Assembly (NCBI GenBank): GCA_958444395.1
Contig: CAUCOL010000096.1
Coordinates: 1 to 7,073, forward strand
Length of the DNA stretch: 7,073 nucleotides
Source: an uncultured Lachnospiraceae bacterium
GTDB taxonomy: Bacteria; Bacillota; Clostridia; Lachnospirales; Lachnospiraceae
Direction: 5' to 3'
Made by a program: the position numbers and the translations under genes. Shown here piece after piece: positions 1 to 5,354 of the stretch; position 1 is the stretch's first letter; each line of letters begins with the position of its first letter. A model generated the notes under the pieces. It made no database searches. It was not told the origin of the DNA and worked only from the letters and a program-made list of their open reading frames with translations.

Positions 1-600
1 TTTGAGGCATTGAACATTCCTGCCAATCATCCGGCAAAGGATGAGCAGGATACATTCTACATTACGAAGGATATTCTGTTACGTTCCCAGACATCCTCCG
101 TACAGGTACATGAGATGGAGAAAGGAAAACTTCCGATCCGTATGATCGCACCGGGAAGAGTATTCCGTTCCGATGAAGTAGATGCTACCCATTCTCCTAC
201 GTTCCATCAGATCGAGGGTCTTGTGATCGACAAGAACATTACGTTTGCAGATCTGAAGGGAACCCTGCAGGAATTTGCAAAACGTTTATTTGGGGAAGAT
301 ACAAAGGTAAAATTCCGTCCGCATCATTTCCAGTTCACAGAGCCTAGTGCGGAGATGGACGTAAGCTGCTTTAAGTGTGGCGGCAAGGGTTGCCGTTTCT
401 GTAAGGGATCCGGTTGGGTAGAGATTCTTGGCTGTGGTATGGTACATCCACATGTATTGGAAATGAGTGGCATTGATCCGGAAGAATATACAGGCTTTGC
501 ATTTGGTGTTGGTCTGGAGCGTATTGCATTGTTCAAATACGAGATCGATGATATGCGTTTATTATACGAAAATGACACACGTTTCCTGAAACAGTTCTAA
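1..600 (+). CDS. pheS: Phenylalanyl-tRNA synthetase alpha subunit, C-terminal part (5' end outside window)
   Basis: PheS is the catalytic subunit of the cytoplasmic (alpha-beta)2 enzyme that charges tRNA-Phe with phenylalanine using ATP. The reading frame is open from base 1 and ends with TAA at 598-600, giving 199 visible residues of a family that is usually about 340 long, so roughly the first 140 residues are missing. The window opens in the class II catalytic core with [12 protein letters not shown] followed by QDTFYI. Visible landmarks are [21 protein letters not shown] (ATP/Phe site), a four-cysteine cluster (window residues C123, C126, C131, C134), the [11 protein letters not shown] segment, and class II motif 3, [12 protein letters not shown] (window residues 165-176), with the motif 3 arginine at 174. 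It ends in the usual RFLKQF. The cysteine cluster occurs in many bacterial PheS; metal binding is possible but not shown. pheT follows after 44 bp. Any regulatory leader, such as a T-box, would lie upstream of the window. Confidence 0.98.
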   Translation, partial: FEALNIPANHPAKDEQDTFYITKDILLRSQTSSVQVHEMEKGKLPIRMIAPGRVFRSDEVDATHSPTFHQIEGLVIDKNITFADLKGTLQEFAKRLFGEDTKVKFRPHHFQFTEPSAEMDVSCFKCGGKGCRFCKGSGWVEILGCGMVHPHVLEMSGIDPEEYTGFAFGVGLERIALFKYEIDDMRLLYENDTRFLKQF

Positions 601-606
601 TCAAAA

Positions 607-618
607 CGAAACGTTTCG
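607..618. promoter_or_regulatory. 12-bp perfect palindrome between pheS and pheT
   Basis: CGAAACGTTTCG is a perfect inverted repeat with a central CG, starting 7 bases after the pheS stop and ending 15 bases before the GGAGG that serves pheT. Its form (AAACGTTT core around CG) is that of operators bound by LacI/GalR-family repressors, which include CcpA. As RNA it would leave at most a short stem with a tight loop. Its position inside an operon makes a classical operator role doubtful, so it may be chance or a small RNA structure. Only the symmetry is seen; function is not shown. Confidence 0.3.
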
Positions 619-644
619 ATATTTGCAATAAGTGGAGGTAAAAA

Positions 645-3083
645 ATGAATACATCATTATCATGGACAAAAGCATATGTGCCGGATCTTGAGTGCACGGC
701 ACAGGAATATACAGACAAAATGACATTGTCAGGAACCAAAGTAGAAGGCTTTACAAAGCTGGATCAGAATCTGGAAAAGATCATTGTAGGTAAGATCAAC
801 AAGATCGAGAAGCATCCGGATGCAGATAAGCTGGTGATCTGCCAGGTACAGATCGATGAAGGGGGCAAAGAAGTACAGATCGTAACGGGTGCGCCTAATG
901 TAAAAGAGGGCGATAAAGTGCCGGTAGTACTGGAAGGCGGTCGTGTTGCAAGCAGCCATAAGGATGGCGAGGCAGAGGGCGGCTTTAAGATTAAAAAAGG
1001 AAAACTGCGTGGGGTAGAATCCTTCGGCATGATGTGCTCAATCGACGAGCTGGGTTCTAACACAGATATGTACCCGGATGCAGCACCGGACGGAATCTAC
1101 ATTCTGAGTGATAATCCGGAATATAAAGATGCACCGATCGGTTCCGATGCGATCGAATTACTCGGTCTGCATGATGTGGTATTTGAATATGAGATTACAT
1201 CGAACCGTGTAGACTGCTTCGGCATGACCGGTATTGCCAGAGAAGTAGCAGCTACCTTTGGCAAGACATTCGTTCCACCGGTTGTAACGGAGACAGGAAA
1301 TGACGAGGACGTAAATGATTATGTATCAGTCGAGGTGAGGAATCCGGAACTGTGCTCTCGTTATGTAGCCAGAGTGGTGAAAAATATCAAGATCGCACCA
1401 TCACCGGAGTGGATGCAGAGAAGACTGGCATCGGTAGGAATCAGACCGATCAATAACATCGTAGATATTACAAACTATGTTATGGAAGAGTATGCACAGC
1501 CAATGCATGCATACGATCTGGACAAATTAGCAGGCGCAAAGATTGTCGTACGTAAAGCACAGCAGGATGAGCCGTTTGTAACATTGGATGGTCAGGAACG
1601 GAAGCTGGATGACTCCATGCTGGTGATCTGTGACGGTGAGAAGCCGGTCGGCATCGCAGGTATCATGGGCGGTGAAAACTCCAAGATCACAGATGATGTT
1701 ACGACGATGCTTTTTGAAGCAGCTACCTTTGATGGAACAAATATCCGTCTGTCCGGTAAGAAGCTGGGCATGCGTACAGATGCACAGGCAAAATTTGAAA
1801 AAGGCCTGGATCCAAACAATGCGATGGATGCCATGAACCGTGCCTGCCAGTTGATCGAAGAGCTGGGTGCCGGTGAGGTAGTCGGTGGAGCCGTTGATAT
1901 CTATCCGGTGAAGAAAGAACCATTTACGATCCCATATGATGTGGATAAGATCAATGCATTGCTGGGAACCGATATTGATGAAGATACGATGGTAGGCTAT
2001 TTTGAGAAGATCGATCTGCCGGTAGACCGTGAGAAAAAGGAAGTGCTGATCCCAACCTGGCGACAGGATCTGGAGCGTCTGGCGGATCTGGCAGAGGAGG
2101 TAGCAAGATTCTACGGATATGATAATATTCCAATGACGCTGCCATCCGGTTCTGCTACAGCCGGCGGATTATCCGAGAAGCTGCAGCATGAGAATATTGC
2201 AAGAAACGTAGTAGAAGCCTACGGTTTCAATGAGGGAATGACATTCTCCTTTGAGAGTCCAAAGGTATATGATAAGTTAAAGCTGCCACAGGATGATGTG
2301 CTTCGTAAGAGCATTGCGATCTTAAATCCATTGGGAGAAGATTACAGTGTCATGCGTACATCCGCACTGGGTGGTATGCTGACTTCCCTATCAACAAACT
2401 ATAATAGAAGAAACAAGGATGTGCGTCTGTATGAGCTTGCCAATGTCTATCTGCCAAAGCAGCTTCCACTGACAGAGCTTCCGGACGAAAGAATGCAGCT
2501 GACACTGGGAATGTATGGCGAGGGTGATTTCTTCACCATGAAGGGTGTCATCGAAACACTGATGCAGAAGATGGGTATGACAGAGCCGGCACAGTATGAT
2601 CCTGCAGCAGGAAAGAGCTTCCTGCATCCGGGACGCCAGGCAAAGGTACTGTATCAGGGAAGAGAGGTTGCTTATCTGGGAGAGGTTCATCCGGATGTAC
2701 TGGATCAGTTTGCCATCGGTCAGAAAGCATATATCGCAGTAGTCGATATGCAGACAGCAACCGAGTTGTCCGACTTTGATGTAAAATATGTCGGTGTACC
2801 AAAATTCCCTGCTATGGTACGTGATATCAGCCTGAGCATGAAGAAGGAAGTTCTGGCTGGTGATATTGAACAGATCATTCGTACAAGAGGCGGCAAGCTG
2901 GTAGAGTCCTATGAATTGTTTGATATTTATGAAGGTTCACAGCTGACCAAAGGATATAAATCTCTGGCATATAAGATCGTATTCCGTGCCAAAGATCGTA
3001 CCCTTACAGATGAGGAGGTCAATACTGCCATGAAGAAGATCCTGCATGGTCTGAGTGAAAAAGAGGTCGTATTACGTCAGTAA
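645..3083 (+). CDS. pheT: Phenylalanyl-tRNA synthetase beta subunit
   Basis: PheT is the large subunit of phenylalanyl-tRNA synthetase. It supports the PheS active site, edits mischarged Tyr-tRNA-Phe and contacts the tRNA. The product is 812 residues, the normal full bacterial length. Domains in order are: an EMAP-like tRNA-binding OB fold (about 45-155, with KHPDADKL and VTGAPNV); the B3/B4 editing region (about 210-400, preceded by EITSNRVDCFGMTGIARE at 183-200 and containing RPINNIVDITNYVM and GIMGG); the B5 domain (about 425-495, ending RQDLERLADLAEEVARFYGYDNIP); the B6/B7 pseudo-catalytic region (about 510-700); and a C-terminal ferredoxin-like anticodon-binding domain (about 718-812, starting KFPAMVRDISL, with KGYKSLAYKIVFRAKDRTLTDEEV). 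The ATG start is supported by GGAGG at 634-638, six bases upstream. No frameshift or missing block is visible. It is co-transcribed with pheS by proximity, and the hairpin at 3140-3167 is the likely operon end. Confidence 0.98.
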   Translation: MNTSLSWTKAYVPDLECTAQEYTDKMTLSGTKVEGFTKLDQNLEKIIVGKINKIEKHPDADKLVICQVQIDEGGKEVQIVTGAPNVKEGDKVPVVLEGGRVASSHKDGEAEGGFKIKKGKLRGVESFGMMCSIDELGSNTDMYPDAAPDGIYILSDNPEYKDAPIGSDAIELLGLHDVVFEYEITSNRVDCFGMTGIAREVAATFGKTFVPPVVTETGNDEDVNDYVSVEVRNPELCSRYVARVVKNIKIAPSPEWMQRRLASVGIRPINNIVDITNYVMEEYAQPMHAYDLDKLAGAKIVVRKAQQDEPFVTLDGQERKLDDSMLVICDGEKPVGIAGIMGGENSKITDDVTTMLFEAATFDGTNIRLSGKKLGMRTDAQAKFEKGLDPNNAMDAMNRACQLIEELGAGEVVGGAVDIYPVKKEPFTIPYDVDKINALLGTDIDEDTMVGYFEKIDLPVDREKKEVLIPTWRQDLERLADLAEEVARFYGYDNIPMTLPSGSATAGGLSEKLQHENIARNVVEAYGFNEGMTFSFESPKVYDKLKLPQDDVLRKSIAILNPLGEDYSVMRTSALGGMLTSLSTNYNRRNKDVRLYELANVYLPKQLPLTELPDERMQLTLGMYGEGDFFTMKGVIETLMQKMGMTEPAQYDPAAGKSFLHPGRQAKVLYQGREVAYLGEVHPDVLDQFAIGQKAYIAVVDMQTATELSDFDVKYVGVPKFPAMVRDISLSMKKEVLAGDIEQIIRTRGGKLVESYELFDIYEGSQLTKGYKSLAYKIVFRAKDRTLTDEEVNTAMKKILHGLSEKEVVLRQ

Positions 3084-3090
3084 AAAAGAC

Positions 3091-3119
3091 TTTACGGAAA
3101 AGAGTTCATGAGCTATAAT
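3091..3119 (+). promoter_or_regulatory. Possible sigma-A promoter downstream of pheT
   Basis: TTTACG (3091-3096) and a perfect TATAAT (3114-3119) are 17 bp apart. The -35 box matches the consensus at four of six positions and the -10 box at six of six. A transcript from it would begin near 3126, only about 14 bases before the strong hairpin at 3140-3167, and could lead into the VanZ-like gene at 3257. The match is seen in the sequence; promoter activity is inferred. Confidence 0.4.
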
Positions 3120-3139
3120 AAAATTTGTCGGTGAAGCGG

Positions 3140-3175
3140 AGGGACTGTCACACACGTGACAGTCCCTTTGCATTA
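3140..3175 (+). terminator. Strong hairpin, likely terminator of the pheST operon
   Basis: AGGGACTGTCAC (3140-3151) pairs perfectly with GTGACAGTCCCT (3156-3167), giving a 12-bp stem with the four-base loop ACAC. The following bases, TTGCATTATA, form only a weak U-tract, so this may be an imperfect intrinsic terminator or a 3'-end stabilising stem. It lies 57 bases after the pheT stop. The near-perfect symmetry means the mirror strand would form the same stem, but there is no convergent gene here. It also sits just downstream of a possible promoter. Confidence 0.7.
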
Positions 3176-3256
3176 TAGGAAAATGCTCGCAACGCAGAGT
3201 GAAAAAGGGCAAAATGTTGATTTATAAGAAACGCTGATGCAGGAGAAGAAAAGAAA

Positions 3257-3742
3257 ATGAAAAAACACCATAAATTTTTCATACGTGTTATATCATGGAT
3301 ATTTTTTATTATATATTTGGTCTGTATGGTTTATTTTTTATTTTTTAGTGAGCAGCTGGGCAGAGTGCCGAGCGACGAATATAAATACAGCCTGGAACCG
3401 TTTAAAGAGATCCGCCGATATTTGACCTATCGTTCGGAGATCGGTACCTTTAATGTGATCCTGAATCTTCTGGGAAATATCGTATGTTTTGTACCGTTTG
3501 GTTTTGTTGTGCCGATTCTGTCTCCGAGACATAAGGGATTTTTTAAGATAGCATGGTTGAGTTTTTGTGTATCACTGCTGGTGGAACTGGTACAGCTTGT
3601 TTCCAAAGTGGGATCCTGTGATGTGGATGATATTATATTAAATACACTGGGAGGAATAACAGGATATCTCCTGTTTGCCTGCAGCAACCGTTGCCTGCAT
3701 CACCTGTTATCTTTGCAGAAACGAAAGAAAGAGAAGGAGTGA
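3257..3742 (+). CDS. VanZ-like family membrane protein
   Basis: This 161-residue integral membrane protein carries the VanZ-like domain. Predicted hydrophobic segments lie at about 10-30, 66-87, 97-115 and 126-142, with a basic tail (QKRKKEKE). Family hallmarks are visible: NLLGN (70-74) followed by FVPFG (78-82), the E110-x-x-Q113 pair in the third segment, then DVDD (122-125), N129 and a GGxxGY turn (132-137). VanZ of the vancomycin-resistance transposon Tn1546 gives low-level teicoplanin resistance by an unclear mechanism. Most chromosomal relatives, like this one, have no assigned role, and there are no van genes nearby, so a resistance role should not be assumed. The ATG is preceded by AGGAG at 3241-3245 with an 11-base gap, longer than ideal. 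A possible promoter lies at 3091-3119. The next gene starts five bases after its stop, so the two are probably one transcript. Confidence 0.85.
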   Translation: MKKHHKFFIRVISWIFFIIYLVCMVYFLFFSEQLGRVPSDEYKYSLEPFKEIRRYLTYRSEIGTFNVILNLLGNIVCFVPFGFVVPILSPRHKGFFKIAWLSFCVSLLVELVQLVSKVGSCDVDDIILNTLGGITGYLLFACSNRCLHHLLSLQKRKKEKE

Positions 3743-3747
3743 GACCG

Positions 3748-4086
3748 ATGAAACATAGAAAAAAAGGCGAGGGAGAAAGCAGTCTGCGATTGACAGATAA
3801 ACGGCACCCTGCGATGGGAATTGTATCTGCCGTGATGGGGGTCGTATCGATTATTTTATTTGCGGTACTTTGCTATCAGTCCGGCAGGGCAGATGGTCAG
3901 GCAGGAATGGGGATTGGTGCGGCAGGAATCGGCTGTCTGCTGCTTAATATCGTTGGATTCTGCATTGCCTGGATTACTCTGCGTCAGGAAAACATACGTC
4001 CCCTTTTTCCAACGATCGGTGCCGTATTGAATGGTGTTTTGATGCTTGTTTACGTATTTCTCTATGTCTGGGGAACTTCAATCTGA
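3748..4086 (+). CDS. Small three-segment membrane protein, function unknown
   Basis: The product is 112 residues with a charged, basic N-terminus (MKHRKKGEGES) and three hydrophobic segments at about 23-43, 53-77 and 88-108. It resembles short Lachnospiraceae membrane proteins that carry only domain-of-unknown-function labels (DUF6142 comes to mind but I cannot confirm it). Its KRHPAMGIVSAVMGVVS opening, Gly/Ala-rich second segment and short polar loops are typical of that type. I chose the ATG at 3748 over an in-frame TTG at 3691 because AAGGAG at 3734-3739 lies eight bases before it, and the longer form would overlap the VanZ-like gene by 52 bases. The ribosome binding site sits inside the last codons of the upstream gene, which suggests translational coupling. 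No catalytic motif is visible and I assign no function. Confidence 0.75.
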   Translation: MKHRKKGEGESSLRLTDKRHPAMGIVSAVMGVVSIILFAVLCYQSGRADGQAGMGIGAAGIGCLLLNIVGFCIAWITLRQENIRPLFPTIGAVLNGVLMLVYVFLYVWGTSI

Positions 4087-4169
4087 CAGAAGGCGTGAAT
4101 ATAGCCGAATGGCATGAAGAAGCAGTCAGACAGCAGACGGCGTCTCCTGTCGGGACAAATCTAAAAAGA

Positions 4170-4218
4170 GTATAAAACAAGACCCTGTTTACTTGCACGG
4201 ACCGGGTCTTTTTTATAC
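4170..4218. terminator. Intrinsic terminator, possibly bidirectional
   Basis: AAGACCC (4179-4185) pairs with GGGTCTT (4204-4210) around an 18-base loop. The pairing can continue outward through TATAAAA (4171-4177) and TTTTATA (4211-4217), with one bulged C at 4178. On the + strand the GC part is followed by an unbroken run of T (4209-4214). On the - strand the mirror arm gives GGGTCTTG followed by TTTTATA. It closes the VanZ-like / small membrane protein unit, 84 bases after the stop. The 4087-4169 stretch before it holds no gene that I can support. Confidence 0.75.
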
Positions 4219-4231
4219 AATAAATAAGGTG

Positions 4232-4270
4232 TCTTACGACATATCCTGTAAGATCGGGATGCGTGCATCC
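4232..4270 (+). other. Two small tandem hairpins in the leader of the 4315 gene
   Basis: TCTTAC (4232-4237) pairs with GTAAGA (4248-4253) around a ten-base loop, and GGATG (4257-4261) pairs with CATCC (4266-4270) around CGTG. They lie between the upstream terminator and the ATG at 4315, and would be in the 5' untranslated RNA if transcription starts near 4228 from a weak TACAAT box (4216-4221). The stems are short and match no riboswitch class that I recognise. Confidence 0.3.
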
Positions 4271-4314
4271 GGGGATGGATGTACATACAGAAAGAAATGA
4301 GGAAATAAAATATT

Positions 4315-5097
4315 ATGGCAAAGATACTGGATGAAATGGATGACCAGTCTAAGGTAGGAAAGGATGCTCTGATCTACCAGAAAAGAGAAGATGATAATAG
4401 TAAAGAAGCATATGAGGCATTGGATAAAAAAGGAAAAATACAGTTTTTTAAGGACTACTATCTTAAGACAGTGGCAATTATACTGGCTGTTGTGATCGTA
4501 GGCGTGTTTGCGCTGAAGGATATGTATACTAAGCCAAAGACAATCCTGTATATTGCGGTGATTGGTGATGCGATCCCGGAAGATAATGTGGATGCTCTGG
4601 AAAAGGATATTGCAACCTATCTGAACCTGAATCAGAAGAAGGAAAACGTCGTCATTAATACCTCTTTCAGCAATGACAGCGGAGAGGCGGTACATCAGCT
4701 GGAAACCTATCTGTACAGTGGCAGCTGTGACATTGTGATTGCCTCCCAAAAAGATTTTCAGGTATGGTCGGAAGGTGGTTACTTCTTTGCTCCGGAGAGT
4801 TCCAAGTTGGTCAGCTTCTATAAGGATTACGATGATTCCATGCGTTTTTACAGTAAGATCGTGGAGGGCTCCGACATCCGCGGAGAGACGAAACCGGATG
4901 AGACAGAGTATAATTTCGGAATATCTCTGAGTCAGAGTGATAAGTACAAGGCACTGAAGGGACAGATTCCGGATAATGTGATCGGCATTGCAAATTCATC
5001 AAAGCATCAGGATGAAGCGCAGGCAGCAGTTCAGTATCTTCTGGATAACTCGCTCAAAGCAGGAACAGTGTCTCCTGCTTTTCAAGCACAAAAATAA
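4315..5097 (+). CDS. Unrecognised single-pass membrane protein with extracytoplasmic domain
   Basis: The product is 260 residues and I do not recognise a named family. It has a highly charged N-terminal part (1-50, acidic and lysine-rich), one hydrophobic segment at about 52-67 (TVAIILAVVIVGVFAL) with KTV before it, and a soluble C-terminal domain of about 190 residues. Charge distribution suggests the N-terminus is inside and the C-terminal domain outside the cell. That domain alternates strand-like and helical stretches (ILYIAVIGDAI, then an acidic helix, VVINTSFS, CDIVIASQKDFQVWSEGGYFFAP), which is reminiscent of the folds of extracellular solute-binding proteins; this is inference only. 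There are only one or two cysteines and no lipobox. The ATG is supported by GAGG at 4299-4302, though the 12-base gap is long. It stands alone between two terminator-like structures, with amt 257 bp downstream; no functional link is shown. Confidence 0.8.
   Translation: MAKILDEMDDQSKVGKDALIYQKREDDNSKEAYEALDKKGKIQFFKDYYLKTVAIILAVVIVGVFALKDMYTKPKTILYIAVIGDAIPEDNVDALEKDIATYLNLNQKKENVVINTSFSNDSGEAVHQLETYLYSGSCDIVIASQKDFQVWSEGGYFFAPESSKLVSFYKDYDDSMRFYSKIVEGSDIRGETKPDETEYNFGISLSQSDKYKALKGQIPDNVIGIANSSKHQDEAQAAVQYLLDNSLKAGTVSPAFQAQK
5056..5083 (+). terminator. Possible weak terminator inside the end of the 4315 gene
   Basis: AAAGCAGGA (5056-5064) pairs with TCCTGCTTT (5073-5081) around an eight-base loop, and the right arm runs into TTTTC. 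The stem lies in the last codons of the gene, ending 12 bases before the TAA. The U-tract is short, and translating ribosomes would cover it, so its role as a terminator is uncertain. It is the only GC-containing stem near the gene's 3' end; the AT-rich sequence at 5098-5180 has no convincing alternative. Confidence 0.35.
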
Positions 5098-5146
5098 ATG
5101 GATAAAAGACACGAAATTATTTTGATTTTTTATTTTTAATTTAGAT

Positions 5147-5161
5147 AATTTTAACAAAAGT
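5147..5161 (+). promoter_or_regulatory. CodY-box-like sequence upstream of the amt promoter
   Basis: AATTTTAACAAAAGT matches the published CodY consensus AATTTTCWGAAAATT at 12 of 15 positions and lies 21 bp upstream of the -35 box of the amt promoter. CodY is a GTP- and branched-chain-amino-acid-responsive repressor of nitrogen and transport genes in Bacillota. The surrounding 5110-5180 stretch is very AT-rich, so a match of this quality may be chance, or the region may simply act as an UP element. Confidence 0.25.
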
Positions 5162-5182
5162 AAGAAAATATTTCATTTTTCC

Positions 5183-5210
5183 TTGACAGCTCCCAAAATT
5201 TGCATATACT
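5183..5210 (+). promoter_or_regulatory. Sigma-A-type promoter of amt-PII
   Basis: A perfect TTGACA (5183-5188) and TATACT (5205-5210, five of six) are separated by 16 bp. AT-rich sequence upstream could act as an UP element. Transcription should begin near 5217, giving a leader of about 138 bases before the ATG at 5355. It is the best promoter match in the window. I checked for a sigma-54 pattern (GG, ten bases, GC), because amt/glnK genes often use it in Proteobacteria, and it is absent. Confidence 0.75.
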
Positions 5211-5222
5211 TGTGTGTAAGAC

Positions 5223-5268
5223 AAAGGTGTCACGAAGAAGCAGATTCTTCGTGGTGCCTTTTTTCTTT
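5223..5268 (+). terminator. Intrinsic terminator / attenuator in the amt leader
   Basis: GGTGTCACGAAGAA (5226-5239) pairs with TTCTTCGTGGTGCC (5245-5258) around the five-base loop GCAGA. Nine central pairs are Watson-Crick, then three are G-U wobbles, then two G-C pairs, and AAA/TTT can extend the base. TTTTTTCTTTT follows at once (5259-5269). This is a textbook terminator, placed only about 12 bases after the -10 box, so it would form at the very 5' end of the amt transcript. With no gene between promoter and hairpin, it most plausibly controls entry into amt. In clostridia, ANTAR-type regulators such as NitR antiterminate nitrogen genes, but the loop here does not match the usual ANTAR hexaloop and only one stem precedes the U-tract. 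Confidence 0.75.
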
Positions 5269-5277
5269 TCTCCTGTT

Positions 5278-5324
5278 TCCGTCCGGACGAGTAACGGAGT
5301 AAAAGGCTGCTGTCTGTTGGACAG
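5278..5324 (+). other. Distal leader of amt with two short stems
   Basis: Downstream of the terminator, TCCGT (5278-5282) can pair with ACGGA (5294-5298), in competition with the internal palindrome GTCCGGAC (5281-5288). CTGTC (5310-5314) can pair with GACAG (5320-5324) around TGTTG. The second stem ends 13 bases before the strong ribosome binding site AAGGAGG (5338-5344). No second promoter is evident in 5265-5337. The stems are short and their role is unknown. Confidence 0.3.
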
Positions 5325-5354
5325 TAAGTAAAAACTTAAGGAGGAACAAATGAT

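Noticed and set aside
3257..3742. VanZ-like gene as an antibiotic-resistance determinant
   Set aside because: The domain is common in chromosomes of Bacillota with no resistance role, and no vanH/A/X-type genes or mobile element are present.
3691..3747. Longer start (TTG at 3691) for the small membrane protein
   Set aside because: It would overlap the VanZ-like gene by 52 bases and ignores the well-placed AAGGAG before the ATG at 3748.
4234..4749. A 171-residue open frame on the - strand opposite the unknown membrane protein
   Set aside because: The + strand gene has a ribosome binding site, sensible membrane topology and the same orientation as all neighbours. The antisense product is a Phe/Ile/His/Cys-rich composition artefact.
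5183..5204. Sigma-54 promoter upstream of amt
   Set aside because: TTTGCA resembles the -12 element, but the bases ten positions before its GC are CT rather than GG, so the -24 element is missing.
5226..5258. ANTAR-protein target in the amt leader
   Set aside because: Known targets have two stems with six-base loops carrying A at position 1 and G at position 4. Here there is one stem with a five-base GCAGA loop and no room for a stem upstream.
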